From assembly GCF_900963305.1 (NCBI RefSeq), contig NC_042515.1, positions 13,823,623 to 13,887,622 on the forward strand: a stretch of 64,000 nucleotides of DNA, written 5' to 3'. A program made the translations under genes and the position numbers. A model generated the notes under the pieces. The model made no database searches, was not told where the DNA came from, and was given only the letters and a program-made list of their open reading frames with translations. Origin of the DNA: Echeneis naucrates. Its lineage: Eukaryota; Chordata; Actinopteri; Carangiformes; Echeneidae. Shown here piece after piece: positions 27,763-41,859 of the stretch. Numbering within the stretch: the first letter of the stretch is position 1; each line of letters opens with the position of its first letter.

Positions 27763-28171
27763 GGTTCATGGACAAGCTTCTCAAATATTTTTATAATTTC
27801 AACTTTTTTCTACACGTAGTGCCTGACACCTGTGTATCTACCTGTCCTACTTCTTTCAACCCTCATTTTGTCCTTTAGCTTTAAAGCTTTATCAAGCTGT
27901 CTGTAACTTCAAATCTAACAGACATAACCAAAATACAAAGAACACAAAACTGTTGAGCATCTGACACCATGTGGAAGATTTAACATGATTATTTCACCTG
28001 AAGATTGTCTTGGAACTTTTACTGCTTCCCAACATCATCAATAATGGAGATGTTTCTGCTATCCTTTCATGACCTCATGAAGCTAATCTTGTGACGTGTT
28101 TTAAACTTCTCTAAATGGAATTTGATTCTAAATTAACCCAACTGCTCTTCTCAGAAATGTCTAAATGCTAA

Positions 28172-28177
28172 AATAAA
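28172..28177 (+). terminator. ghrl: ghrl polyadenylation signal
   Basis: A canonical AATAAA about 410 bp after the ghrelin stop codon. Cleavage near 28190-28200 would leave about 1 kb between this transcript and the tatdn2 stop codon. A far-upstream alternative was not seen. Confidence 0.6.
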
Positions 28178-28199
28178 ATTGTAAGACTGAAGTGCGAGT

Positions 28200-29267
28200 A
28201 TCTTAATTCTACATTCATCAAAAAATGTCCTCCTCATAACCTATAATGATATTCATACCTGTGTAGAGAATTAAAAAGCATTTCATAGAACACATTACAA
28301 TCATTTCTTGGCCTTCACAGACTTCAGCACCTGTGAGATTAAAGCATCAAGTTAAATTTGTCTCATCTTTGATAAAAAGTATATCCTTTATTCCCTTGAA
28401 CTTGAAAGTGGCTTCAAAGGTACAAATGCTGTGATATCTCTTCATTATCTAAGAAAAATATGTTGAAATTCCTGTTCAAATCTCAGAAAATAGGTCAATT
28501 GCAATGTTGTACACATGTACATGTTGTTCGCGTGCTGGTGTTATCCCCATCAATAAGTACAAACATATATTTATAAAACCATGAACATTGTATGCTCTGG
28601 CCTACATTATGAAGGCAGTGTGACATTCGTGGAAACAAAGCAACACCAGCAACCTGACAAAAGAAACACATCACTCAACAAACCTAATCATGGACCAGTC
28701 TCTTGGTTTCTTCTTTTCCTCCGCTTTCAAGGATCACACATATCTACTAGATGATATTTACTCTCTTTAGTTCACATTTCCAAGTGTTCTTCAATATGCA
28801 CTTATGTGCATTTATGAGTAAATTGGTAAATCACAATGAAAGTTTAAAGCCTTTTAATGTCTACACTGACAGGACCCTGCAGTGGTCAGATAAGGTAAAG
28901 ATCCAGACAAACTAGAACAAGGTAAGACAACACACCACAAAGAGCCAAAACGTGCGCAAAAAACCTCTACAAAAAAGTAGAACTTCTTTAGAATTAATTT
29001 CAATAATAACAAAGATATGAAATATGAATGGTTAAACAATAATGTACAGCATCTTCATCATGAGACATTTTTATTTGCCAGTTTTTCTTTTATTCATCAA
29101 AAGACTGAAATGTGAATCTTTCAGAATGATTTAAAATAAGATGATCCCTCAAACTGCAAGATCTCTGCACATAAACCTAAAACAAAAAGCTACATAAAAT
29201 ATGTATGTATTTCAAACTAGAAACATTGATTCTTTCTTTTCCTTCTGGCTAGTTTTTATCCATCACC
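28200..29267. other. Convergent intergenic region: ghrl and tatdn2 3' ends
   Basis: AT-rich sequence between the two tail-to-tail genes. It should contain the 3' UTR of tatdn2 on the minus strand (for example the TTTATT near 29086 read as AATAAA). I see no exon or mobile element here. Confidence 0.5.
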
Positions 29268-32200
29268 TCATATTCCATAGAGCTGATTGGTGTTGTGTCG
29301 GACGGCGGTGAGGACTGTGCCCATGTCTTCCCCCTTCAGCAGGCTCAGCTCCCGCAGAGTGTGGATGCCCATCCCAGGATGTGAGAACCGGCAGACATCT
29401 TTACTCACCTGTTCAACAGTGAGATATACTTAAGTGTATGTAGCCAAAATGTGTACCCCTGTTTAAGCATACTAACTGGGTCAATGAGGAAAGCAACTTA
29501 AATCTAAAAAGGATGTTCATATAAAAGTCAAAGGAAGGAATTTTTCTTTTCTTTTTTAGACTTCAAGAACTAAATTGCCAATCATTTATTTTATGTCCAT
29601 TCTTAGCATTGAGTTTCAAGTATTTCAAATATGCATTAAATAATTTTTTTAACTAGACTAATACATCAGCCTTATATCAATTAATATTAAAAATGTTAAG
29701 TGGTTGATGTAGTATATTATTCAAGGTTGATAGCCACTTAACCAAAATCTTTTAAAGCTTTTTTTTGGTCTTTAAATGCAAGAAAATTGCATATTCTTCT
29801 ATTTCTCATATCTTGTTTGACTTCAGGCTATAATTAAATCATCAGCAGTCATTGATAATATTAAGTTTAAACAAACAAAAAAAAAAAAAAAAAAATCACA
29901 GAATGTCATTGAAGCATTTAAATATACCCTATTTGGCAGGAAATATGGTGCATCTGTCTCCAACACAATGCGGTTAAGAGGGATCTGACGAACAGCATCT
30001 CGGGCTTCTCTGGCTTTGGAATAGGTGATCAGTGCTGTGAAGCCCACATACAAGTTTGGGAACTCCTTCAGGAACGGCTCAATCACTGGGTAACTGTTTG
30101 TGAAACAGTGCCTGAAAACCACATGAGTTGTTTTTTTGGTTTGTTTGTTTGTTTGGTTTTTTTTTTTTACATTTTTAGGGTTTTAAAGTAAAGCAAACAA
30201 TAACACAAAACAACATGCTGTGTAATTTCCTGCCAAACCCTGTGTTGGTGGGCAGTTTGAATCCAGCACAGGGATGAATTATGGACCAATATTACAAACT
30301 ATTATCAAAGTAAAAAATAAAACAAATAGTAAAAAAAAAAAAAAAAATCTACATTTTTAGGGATTATAACATCAAATGGAACATTGTAACATTGTTCATG
30401 AGAACACAAGAATTGTAAGCAAGTGTGACCCGAAATGATGAGCACAGTCATATTAGTTTCCTCCAACCACACCTGTGAATTTTGTAATCCCGAGGGATAC
30501 ACTTCTTCATGATTACCAGTAGGTCATCATCTGCATCTCTGCAGTGGATCACCAGAGGCTTCCGCATAGCCACTGCCAGACGCAACTGACGCTCAAAAAC
30601 CTTCCCAGGGGAGAAGAGAAAAAAATTAACCATAAATCATCTTTTTTTTTTTTTTAACAGCATCATTACTCCATGTGACTCAACATATTTTGGACTTCCT
30701 TATAAACTGCAGCCAAATCAAATAAGACCTTACCTCTTTTTGTTTGGAAGCATTGGTTGAGTTTTTGTATGAGTAGTCCAGGCCCATTTCACCAAAGGCT
30801 ACAGCTTTTGGATGTCGCATAGCCATCAGTATGTTGTGTTCTTGGAAACTAGAGTAATCTTTGGCAAAGTGGGGATGGCACCCAAATGCCCCCCATACCA
30901 AGTCTTCAGTAAGTAAACCTTCCCACAGGGCCTCCTTCACCATAATCCTTGGGTTGCAGAAGTCGGCAATACAGCCTTGAAACTCTGATGGAAAGCTTGT
31001 CTCGTACAGCCTCCGAAAACTGCGGAAAGTCCCGCGGAAGCCAAGTTTTCCATAGAGCATGTCTATATGGCAGTGTGTGTCTATGAAACCAACTTGACTG
31101 GCCTGGTTGTAGGGGTAACTGGCCCACACTGGATTTGCACCCAAAGACAATCTTCTCCGAGGAGTAACGCCACAAGTGAAAGAGTGAGGGCTGTAATGGA
31201 TGTTGGAGCCAGCATCTGACCACCTGCGACTGGTTGATGAGGTCAAGTAATGGTTTGATACACCTCTATTTGAGTACAGTGGAAGAGTGAACGGATCAGA
31301 TAAACTGACCATGGTGTCAGAGGAGTGAAAACTCTGAGTCTTAACCCTGGATGCCTTTGAGGGGCCTGTGTATGATGAGTAGCGATACTGGGGCAACACA
31401 AAACTTGTCCTCTGTGGTGGTGAAAAAGGCATTTCTATGTCTTCAGCAACTGCATGGAGGGTCGTAGTGGTTTCATCAGTGGACAAAAAGGAGGGAGAGG
31501 AAGTTCTACCTCCTAGTGAATTCACTGAGGGACTTTGGTCTTGTTGACTGTCTGGTATAGGCTCCAGGACAGGGACAGATGAGTCAGAGTCTGCAGCCTC
31601 TGGCTCATTTTCTGTATCAAATAACTTGTCTTGAGAGGTTGTCTCAACAAACACAGAGTCCTGAGCAGCGAACCTCTTGGGTGAATCTTCTCCTTTCAGC
31701 ACAACACACTGATAAACAAAGAGAAAAAAATATAACACTTTCCGCTTAGGCTTTAATTCTGAAATGACTTGATAATTAAGAACAAATTTCTGTGCCTCAA
31801 TACAAATGTGGTCATGTGATTGGAAATAAAACATTTATAGCATTAGCTAAATGAACAAGACTTGAATAACAAAGAAAATATGGGCTATACAAGTTACATA
31901 CAAGCAAGATTAATTACAAGAGACGCTCAGCTCTTAGGTGTTAATAGACTTACCCTTCCATCTGTGTTTGATGCAAAGCTGTCATCTTGAAGTGGTGTAT
32001 CCTCAAACACCTGAGGTGTGCAACACTGATCTTCCTGGAAAGCCCTGCTGTCTCTGCATCCATTCTGATGTTTGACTGAGGAGCAGTTAATATTCATTAC
32101 AGCTCTGTCAAGTGATGGACTGGGCACTTCAGTCATCACAGGCAAAGATACAAGTGACAAAGAGTCATTGCTACTTGAAGCCCTAGGGGTTGTAGAAGGG

Positions 32201-32796
32201 CTGCATATTGCATTTGTGTTGCAAAGGGCAGCCATCATTGCTTTCCTGTAGATAACCTTTGATCCCTCCTCAGGTGTCCTTTCTTTCTTTTTCATGATGA
32301 AAGAATGAGATGAAAGTGGTGACTCTTGTTGGCTCTCTGTGGATTCCAGCTGGTTGGATGAGTTGCCCACAGTTTCCTCCGTACAGTGCTGGTGCAGAAG
32401 AACAGATCAATTGGTCAACTTGTCAAACAAACTGAACATTTTGCATCAAACAGCCCATTTGTGACAGTAAACTGAGGCAGATTTACGGTTATGATTTACC
32501 TTTAACGCTCTGAATGTGTCACTATATTTCTTGGTAAGCTTCCTCAGCTTTACTCTGCCTAAAGAGGGCCTGCTGTCATCAAGCACTTCTGCTTTTCTCT
32601 TTGGCGTATCCAGACTTAGATCTCCCAGCCTCTCAGGTCCTGGAGAGTCGTTGAGGGGTCGAGCATCTGAAGGTTGATCCCCAGACAAATTTCTGGGTGA
32701 GGGTGTGCCAGAGCTAGCATCGCTCTTCTGAAGCTGTGTGGGTGGGGTGACTGCAGTTTGTCGCCACTTTGACATCTTCTTTCTGCTGCTGTCCAT
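29268..32796 (-). CDS. tatdn2: TatD DNase domain-containing protein 2
   Basis: Putative metal-dependent nuclease of the TatD family; vertebrate TATDN2 is nuclear with a long disordered N-terminal half. Phased coding exons: 32796-32500, 32388-31954, 31708-30734, 30600-30473, 30111-29928, 29408-29268; 719 residues (human about 760). It starts [16 protein letters not shown]; a 5' UTR exon part begins at the acceptor before 32806. The first 500 or so residues are Ser/Thr/Pro-rich. The TatD barrel then shows the metal-site motifs in order: [65 protein letters not shown]. The C-terminus is HNTNQLYGI. All main TatD ligand motifs are present, so it is probably active. Small variations from human lie in the N-terminal half. 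Confidence 0.96.
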
Positions 32797-33520
32797 AATC
32801 AAGATCCTGACGAAAGATACAATTTTAAATGCAATGTTCAGCTAATGTCAACCTAAGCAATAGCCAAAATCAGTAAATGTATAATATAGGCTGAGAAGAT
32901 AAGGAACTTCTGTAATCACCAAGGCGAGATTTGCAACCATGGACGACTTTTCATTAGTTGGTGGTGCTGTTGTTCAAAACCAACACTGCTGTTCTTATTT
33001 AAATGATCATTTCAGCTGATTGATCTGGTTTTGATATTGACTGTTACTGTTGTATTGCTCGTTCAGACTGTGCTTTAGTGTCATCTGACACTGAGGTCCG
33101 GACTGTACTGTAGAGCACATGAACGTCCGGGCTTCAGTGAACTGAGGCTAAGAAGCACAGTTCACTTAAACACTTAAACATATCCACCGCTGGACGGTGC
33201 CAAGGAATCGAGATGAATGAATAGTAAAACTTGAATGATTAAAATAATGTGTTCAGGGGTATTTTGATGAACCTCCCGGAGTTTTGGTGGTTTCCGGATC
33301 GGACCTTTAGCTTAGCACCTGCTCTTTAGCCAATTAACGGCTAACATTAGCTATTAGCGCGCACGTCAAACTGCAGCTCATGTGGTGAATGTCCTAGCGA
33401 AGTACGACAACAAGAAAACAGCCATTTTTTCGTTAACATCATGCACCTGCTTACCACAAAATCGTTTCTCTATCTACACCACAGAGTGAATTTAACTAAG
33501 TTGGCGGTGGGTTAAGTTAC

Positions 33521-33605
33521 CGTTTCCGGCTCGGCGCCTTCGGACCGGTCGGACGGAGGGCGGAGGAAAGAGTCGGTCACTTCAAGGCTGAACAATACGG
33601 TGTCT
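33521..33605 (-). promoter_or_regulatory. tatdn2: Probable non-coding first exon and promoter of tatdn2
   Basis: On the minus strand a GC-rich stretch (GCCGAGCCGGAAACG) ends at a splice donor, G|GTAACT, after position 33521. The first coding exon starts at an acceptor (32807-32808) ten bases before its ATG, so an upstream non-coding exon is required. CCGGAA is an ETS-type site, common in housekeeping promoters. The start site itself is not visible. Confidence 0.5.
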
Positions 33606-36015
33606 GCGACAAAGCTTCAAAAAACACAATCTGAAAATGTCTCATTGATATTTAAGTTTAGACTGGATAACGAAGAACAGGCACACACAAAATAAACCAA
33701 TAAAAACAAATGGAGGTGAAGGGAGATTTAAAGGGGAAAATACTGAATAAATGAGCTGATCGAGGTTGTGGTTCGGACTGAAAACAGCTGTGGCAGCTGG
33801 TCAGATGTCATTGATTTCACAAAAAAATCCAACATTTCATTTCAAACTAACAGTTTGTTCAGCCCACGTGTCACCCCATGATGTCATCATCAATGTTATG
33901 AATTGGCCGTCGCCATGTTTATTTATTTATTTATTTATTTATTTGTATCCATCAAGTAAGAAGTTGTACAATTTCCTCATGAACTTCTATACAAGCTGAT
34001 ATCTTTTTGAAGCCTAATGGTCATTAGATAGAGTGCAGCTGTAATTCAGCCCCATTTATAATTACTGTATATACTTCAGCTTACCTCTGAAATACAACAG
34101 GTTCATTTCAGTGGAGCCATGGATGAATAAGTAAACAAGGTGACTGACTGACATTTAAATCAAATGTGCAATGCACTGACGCAATGGGGAATTGGATTAC
34201 TCGGTGTGTTTCCAGTTCCCTTCTTAGATATATAAAAAGTGACCTGATGTAGTGGTTAGTGGTTTCATGAAAATTTATTGACCTCAGCAAAAATATGTTC
34301 CCCCCTTAAAGCAGCGGGTCAAGTGGCCTACTGTAGAAAACAGCTCTCCTTCTGAAGTTCATAAAGTTTGTTTCTTTATTACACAAACATGCTAATACTA
34401 TATACATTATTGTAATGAGATTTTTTATTTTTATTTTCAAGATACACCTTCAAACTGACCATATTTTCAGTAGAAGGCAAGTCCCTCATCGGCTGACAAC
34501 TGCATCCTAATAGCTTATTAACTATGAACTGGTAGGAAGTTCATTAGTGAACTCATATAGATAGTAATTTAAACAATATTTTTTTGTCACATTTTAGGCA
34601 ATCCCAGAGAGGTCTTGTAGGTACCAAAACTGTTTTTTTACCTGAAAATAAGAAGAAAAAAAAAAAAAACGGTGCGTCAGTCCTTATATTCATTAAATAA
34701 AGCAGCAAGAATTAAAAAGGAGGGAAGTGTGAGACGTAAAATCATCAATGACAGAGATGGATACGGTGTACGGATTTCACTCTTCTCACCCACCTGTACA
34801 TGTGCACGTCACACTAAGCTGATATGTATTGTATATGTGACAGGTTCTTGCAGTCACAGCTTGGATCAGCACTTACATGGTGAGCCTTTCTTCTCCACAT
34901 TCCAGTAACAGAAGCCCCTCCTTGCATGGTCGGTGAACACATTCCTGTACAGTGGCATGGTTTGAGGTGAGGTTTTCGTGTTGTCCTGGATGCCTAAAGA
35001 CAAACATATAAAAGTGAAATGGCAGACAAGCAGATAATAAAAAAATAAATGGTTGAACTCACACTCCTGTACCTACTTTTGCACCACTGAGAGATTATGA
35101 TCAAGCGTTTCTTGCTGAGTCACAGGAGGTAGTGACTCTGGTACTACCAGGACTTTTGGTAGTACGCTTATCTTTCTGAGCACTTTCATGTGATTCACAC
35201 ACTATAGGGCACATAAAAAAAACTATTTAGAGAATATTCCTTTGTAACTTTATATATATCCAGAGCTATATGCTATTTTTACTGTACTCTCCTCTTGCCT
35301 CCCACTTTTATTCTGTTTACAGACCTGTGTCCTTAAACAAGGCAGCGGGAACTGATGCAAGATAATCTGTCGCCTAAGTGAGAGCAACTGTGCATAATAT
35401 AACTAGAATACAAAATGGTTTAATGTTTTTCCTCTTAATCAATCAAGTGTTATTTGTCAATATCCAACATTTTCATTCTGCTCCAGTGATCTGTGTGGAG
35501 ATGTGAAAGCATCACGTGATGATTCTTTGGCAAAAATGTCATACTAGTGAAGAAAATAGAAGGGTGATGAGTATTGGTCTTCATTTAAGGCACGAGACAC
35601 CAGCCTCCACCCAGATCCCTGGTGGAAAGCAAATGCAGTAGATGTATGAGACAAAGACAAAGTTCCTGACAGTGACACACAACTTACTGATCTTGCCTGA
35701 AACGATTTGTGTCCCATGTTTTTTTCTTTTCTCTGGTCTGCATGTTCCTGGATCCGGCTCGTCTCACAAACACAAAGATGGGTTGTGTTACTCTGTCGCT
35801 TGGTAATGTGTTTAGCAACAGGAACCCTGCTGCAATAACCCGGAGCTGCTATCATTTCTAATTCTGACGCATTGCTTAGAATAGGCATCCACATGTATTT
35901 TGTCTGTGACCTTGTACAGTCGGGTTTTTACAAGTGCTAATTATTTTTACGTATTCAGCTTGCACAAAGATTTATATATTGCAGGTAATATTTAAAAATA
36001 ATTAGTTTTATTATT
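33606..36015. other. Intergenic DNA between tatdn2 and vhl
   Basis: AT-rich, without an exon I can support. It contains a (TTTA)n microsatellite at about 33918-33944 and several poly-A/T runs. A 116-codon minus-strand open frame at 35544-35894 resembles no family I know. Confidence 0.5.
33918..33944. repeat. (TTTA)n microsatellite
   Basis: Nearly seven perfect TTTA units in intergenic DNA upstream of tatdn2. Confidence 0.9.
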
Positions 36016-36289
36016 GGTTGGCAGTGATACAGTGATTACCACAGTTCTCTCACAACAAGAAGGTTTGGGGTTTGAACATTTGGTCCTTTATGTGGCTTTG
36101 TAGGTTTCCTCTAAATGCTCCAACCTCCTCCCACAGTCCAAAACATACACATTAGATCAGTGACTCTCAATTGCCTGTTAGGCTGTTATGTCTTTATATG
36201 TCGCCCCTGTGATAGATGGGCAACCCGTCGTGTACCCTGCTCTTCCCCAATGCCAGCTGGATGAGTGACATAGATAATCGATGGACGGT
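36016..36289 (+). mobile_element. Diverged tRNA-type teleost SINE
   Basis: The module order matches the copy at 53951-54333: a GGCAGTGATACAGTGATTA head, a GGTTTGAAC-like box B, GGTTTCCTCTAAATGCTCCA, CCTCCCACAGTCCAAAACA, GTGACTCTCAATTG, CCCTGTGATAGATGGGCAAC and a terminal ATCGATGGACGG. It is much more diverged than the crbn-intron copy and no target duplication was found, so it is likely older. Confidence 0.65.
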
Positions 36290-37116
36290 TGCATTGTAGG
36301 CATTCACTAACTACTGAAACAAATACTTTACACGCCATGTTTCAACTCGTCAGAAAAATACTGTTGATTTATTCTGTACACAAATAAACAATGACAGTCT
36401 TTTGCTAAGTCTTTGAGACAGAGCAACAAAATACTGACTTAAAACAGTCACAGAAGACCAACAGAGGAAAAATATAAAAAAGAAAGTAAAAAAAAAAAGG
36501 GGGAAACCCCTCAGTGTTACCCAGCCAATCCCTAAAATTACATGAAGACATTTAAATTCCTTAGCTTTATTCATAAGACATAGGCTGCATGAATTCTTTT
36601 TTAGAAGAGACTTACTCCATTTATCAGTATATCTTGATTGTTTTAGCAGATTGTGACAAAAAGTCTTTAACAGAACAGGCGACTTCAAAAAATGCACCGA
36701 TGGTAATTTCAGTTTTCCAGAAATGAACTTTTTAAGATAAATAGCAAGTTGCATGTATTTTATCTGCCCTTCTCGAGGGTATTTCAAGAATGAACAATAA
36801 AATCCTTAGATAACAGAGGACAAACAATCTTATCCCATTGAGGAGCCTTTCAGTACATTATAAAACAAATCCTATAATTGAAAGGAAAAAACTACATGCA
36901 GTTTATCTGATGAGGACAACATCCGTTTAAGTGCATGAGTGAAATCAATAAACAGGCAGCAGATCAAACCAAATCAAATTTGCAGCAGTCACTGACTCAT
37001 CGAAGAAGGTTCTTTATACATTTTATCTTCTTTCTCATCAGTTTTCGACTCCCATCCCTTAACTAACAGTAACTAATAGAGCTATCCAATATAGATTAAA
37101 TCCCTGCAAAGCCACG

Positions 37117-38672
<1,556 letters not shown>

Positions 38673-39652
38673 CGGTAGGTAACTCACCTCCAAACTTTCG
38701 GCACAGCGAGTTTAGACGTCGGCTAATGTTAGCTAGGGGCTAGCTGACAGGATATCCTTTAACGGAGCCCGTTGTGTGTCCAAAGATTGTCGGATTACTG
38801 TCACGTTTGTCCCCAAGACTCCTCTGCAATCATCGACTAACACCGTCAACAAAACTCAGAGGCGGCGGGACCCCCTCTTGTTCCTTCTTGCTCAAGTATT
38901 TTGTTTACATTTTCTCTTCCGGGAGGATAATGAGACGTCACGCTCTTCTGTACTGTGATTGGTCGAGACAGGACTGACGACGGATCTAACCAGATAAGTA
39001 CGTTTTGCACAGGACAGCAGCAAAAATGAAGGAAACACTACTTCAAACATTGTAATTCCAAAACAAAACAAAACAAACAAAAAAAAACACCGAGATATTC
39101 CTGCTTCTGCATAAATAACCGCTTTACTGCGTCGCTGGCTTGAATGTGTATTAAAAACAAACTAAGAGATGGAAAATGTATGAAGAACGAAAACTTAAGC
39201 AGAGAGAAATTATTATTATTCTGCATCTAAGAAATGAAACAAGCACACTATTTTAATCAATTTGGGAAACACGCTCTGCTGAAAAACCATCTTGTTGAGC
39301 TGCACCGGAGCTTTCAACAAACTTAGCTATGCCTGTAATAGTCACATCAGTGAATGGGGGAAGCTCCACCCAGTGTCATCCTCACATAAAACACAGGGCC
39401 ACTGCTGTGGAAAGCTTTCTGAGCTTGACCACCCTCCTCCTCAGATATGATTCCCCACCTGAACTTCACCTCAGCAGCTTTGAATAGAAAAAACATAATA
39501 TATAAAAAGGGTATGTAGGGATAAAATGCCTTCGTTATTTTTTATAGCTCAAGTGTCAAAGAAAATGTAGCAGACAGAAGATTTTGGAACAATGTGGAGT
39601 TTCTCCATAGTTTCTTTTATTCCCTGAGTAGCAGGTGTGAACTCTTTCCACC
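38673..39652. other. Divergent upstream region of vhl and the V2-type receptor
   Basis: 980 bp separates the two start codons. The vhl-proximal half is GC-richer with TTAGC/GCTAGC motifs and no TATA box. The receptor-proximal half is AT-rich. No exon was recognised. It probably holds both promoters, but their sites cannot be placed from sequence alone. Confidence 0.5.
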
Positions 39653-40883
39653 ATGCGTCCTCTGAATGACAGCGGCTCTCTGGACTTGGGGAGAGATGAA
39701 AGTTTGGCCAAAGCGGAGATCGCGCTGCTCAGCGTCATTTTCGTCAGCGCCTCCGTCCTGAACGGCGCCGTGCTGCTGGTCCTCTGGAGGCAGCGCAAAC
39801 ACGCGTCCAGGATGCGGGTCTTCGTCTTCCACCTGTGCCTGGCCGACCTGGTGGTCGCCTTCTTCCAGGTGTGCCCGCAGCTGGTGTGGGAGATCACGGA
39901 CAGGTTCGCCGGGCCGGACCTGGTGTGTCGCCTGGTGAAGTACCTGCAGGTCCTGGGCATGTTTTCGTCGACCTATATGATCGTGGTGATGACGGTGGAC
40001 CGACACCAGGCCGTCTGTAACCCCATGGTGAAGTTCCGGCGGGCGCGCAGCAGGCTGAACGTCCCGGTGTGCTTCGCCTGGGGAGTGTCCCTGCTGGGCA
40101 GCCTGCCGCAGGTCTTCATCTTCTCCCAGGTGGAGGTGGCCCCCGGTGTGCTCGACTGCTGGGCTAGATTCATCCAACCGTGGGGGCTTCAGACTTACAT
40201 ATCCTGGACCACGCTGGTCATTTTCGTTTTGCCTGTTATTACAGTCGTTGTTTGCCAAGTGCGCATCTGCCGGGCCCTCCGCGGCAGCCTGTGCCAGAAG
40301 AGCCGGCGGCGGAGCTACCAAGGTCTCCCGCTGCCGTCCAGAGCCAGCGGCGGGGCCGGCATGTCCAAAGCCCGGGTCAAGACGCTGAAGATGACGGTGG
40401 TCATCGTGCTGGCCTACATCGTCTGCTGGGCTCCCTTCTTCACAGTCCAGCTTTGGTCGGCCTGGGACACAAACGCACCAAAGGAAAGTGAGTTATCACA
40501 ATTTCTTTTGACCATGCTATTTTCTTCCCAAATATGTCTTCATTAAAATACTTCAAACTCGGTTTTCTCCGTCCCACCTGATTGGTTCTGACTAAGGACT
40601 AACCATAACAGCTTCACTGATGTCAGATGACGCTTCTTTTCAAAATCAAATCAAATCAAATCAGATTTATTTGTATAGCGCCAAATCATAACAAAGTTAC
40701 ATCAAGGCACTTTACATATAGAGCAGGTCTAGACCAAACTCTTTATAAATTTATTTAAAGAGACCCAACAGATCCCCCGATGAGCAAGCACTTGGCAACA
40801 GTGGCAAGGAAAAACTTCCTTTAAGAGGCAGAAACCTCGAGCAGAACCAGGCTCAGGGGGGGCGGCCATCTGCCTAGACCGGT

Positions 40884-40932
<49 letters not shown>

Positions 40933-41188
40933 CTCTGTGACTTCCTGCCCAATCTCTGTGACTTCCTGCCCATCTCTCATCATTCCAGCTGCCACCTTCA
41001 CCATCCTGATGCTGCTGGCCAGTCTGAACAGCTGTGCCAACCCCTGCATTTATCTGCTGTTCAGCAGCCATTTTCCCAAAAGGCTGCTGGCCCTCCTTCG
41101 GTCCCACCGTAAAGACTCCACCCACGACGAGGTGATTCTGGTCAGCACCCTGTATATGAGCTTTAAAAATGCCTCGGAGTCCAAATGA
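39653..41188 (+). CDS. V2-type vasotocin/vasopressin receptor (class A GPCR)
   Basis: Receptor for neurohypophysial nonapeptides; V2 types couple to Gs/cAMP. Two phased coding exons, 39653-40487 and 40989-41188; 344 residues. The intron follows NAPKE just after TM6, the site conserved in this family. Seen: N-glycosylation site NDS at residue 5; TM1 about 22-45; [14 protein letters not shown] (TM2); [20 protein letters not shown] (TM3) with Cys92; DRH at 116-118, as in V2 rather than V1/oxytocin types; [11 protein letters not shown] with Cys169; [15 protein letters not shown] (TM6); [14 protein letters not shown] (TM7). The tail is short and lacks the Cys pair usually palmitoylated in human V2R. 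Location near vhl/tatdn2, the oxytocin-receptor side of the human 3p25 region, suggests the second V2 subtype (avpr2-like), lost in mammals; that subtype call is inference. Exon 1 is strikingly GC-rich. Confidence 0.92.
40637..40890. mobile_element. Common teleost interspersed repeat inside the V2 receptor intron
   Basis: Starts with an AAATC tandem tract and reads TTTATTTGTATAGCGCCAAA, GGCACTTTACATATAGAGCA, GAGCAAGCACTTGGCAACAG, AGAAACCTCGAGCAGAACCA and GGCGGCCATCTGCC, a block order I know as highly repeated in percomorph genomes. The superfamily is uncertain. It occupies about half of the 501-bp intron and passes directly into an AG run. Confidence 0.7.
40891..40929. repeat. (AG)n microsatellite
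   Basis: About 19 AG units directly after the interspersed repeat, 60 nt before the exon 2 acceptor of the V2-type receptor. It is followed by two 20-bp copies of ATCTCTGTGACTTCCTGCCC (about 40930-40971). Confidence 0.9.
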
Positions 41189-41231
41189 GACCGCTGGGAA
41201 GAGGAGAACCTGTTGGATACACAAGTTGTTC

Positions 41232-41310
41232 TTTTTTTTTTTTTTTTACCCATTCAGTTTTATTTATACAGCACATTTCATACAAATGTATATTCGATGT
41301 GCTTTACAGA
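41232..41310. mobile_element. Fragment of a second teleost interspersed repeat 3' of the V2 receptor
   Basis: After a T-run, TTTTATTTATACAGCACATT and GATGTGCTTTACAGAACA match the start of another frequent fish repeat type (the TTTATTTATATAGCAC class). Repeat-like sequence may continue to about 41800 (for example GGAAGTTGATTCCAAAG near 41550), but its end is not clear. It lies in the probable 3' UTR of the receptor gene. Confidence 0.5.
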
Positions 41311-41859
41311 ACAAAAAAAAAAAGAAGGCAAGGAAGCACAAGAAAATACACAAAAGTAAACGAGATGAACTCAGGAAAATTGAACAAATAAAGGTATAAA
41401 GATAAAAGACACATGCACACGCTCCAATACAGCCACACACTTGGTTGTTTGTGTTTGCATCTAAAAAGACAAGCTAAAAGGCAGAGAAAAAATGTTTTAA
41501 AGGCCTTTTTAAAAACTAAATAAAGAAAAAGAACCAAACTCAGGTCAGCAGGAAGTTGATTCCAAAGATAAACACCATGTATTTACCATGTATTCATTCA
41601 AAAGTATTCATCACATTTAATCTAGGTGTTCACATCAGAAACATTTTACATTTATAAGATGGATTCAGTAAATTCATTTCTGATTAAGCAGTTCAGGAAG
41701 AGGCAGGACATTAGAGGCACCCTGAGCGGTGCTGAAAGACCTTAAGGACTCCAGCTATAGCTTTATTTTTGACATAAGAAAGCACAAATGTCTTTTCATG
41801 AATAGAGATGAAATATGGAAGCATAGTTTAAAATACATTTCTGCCTCAAAAAAAAAGTA

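Noticed and set aside
38673-38693. N-terminal extension of vhl from an upstream TTG
   Set aside because: The in-frame ATG at 38672 gives the length expected for the family; the upstream codons have no ATG.
39617-40321. 234-codon antisense open frame over the V2-type receptor
   Set aside because: It is the complement of a GC-rich exon with strong third-position bias, which opens antisense frames. Its composition (His/Pro/Arg-rich) and lack of any domain mark it as a shadow.
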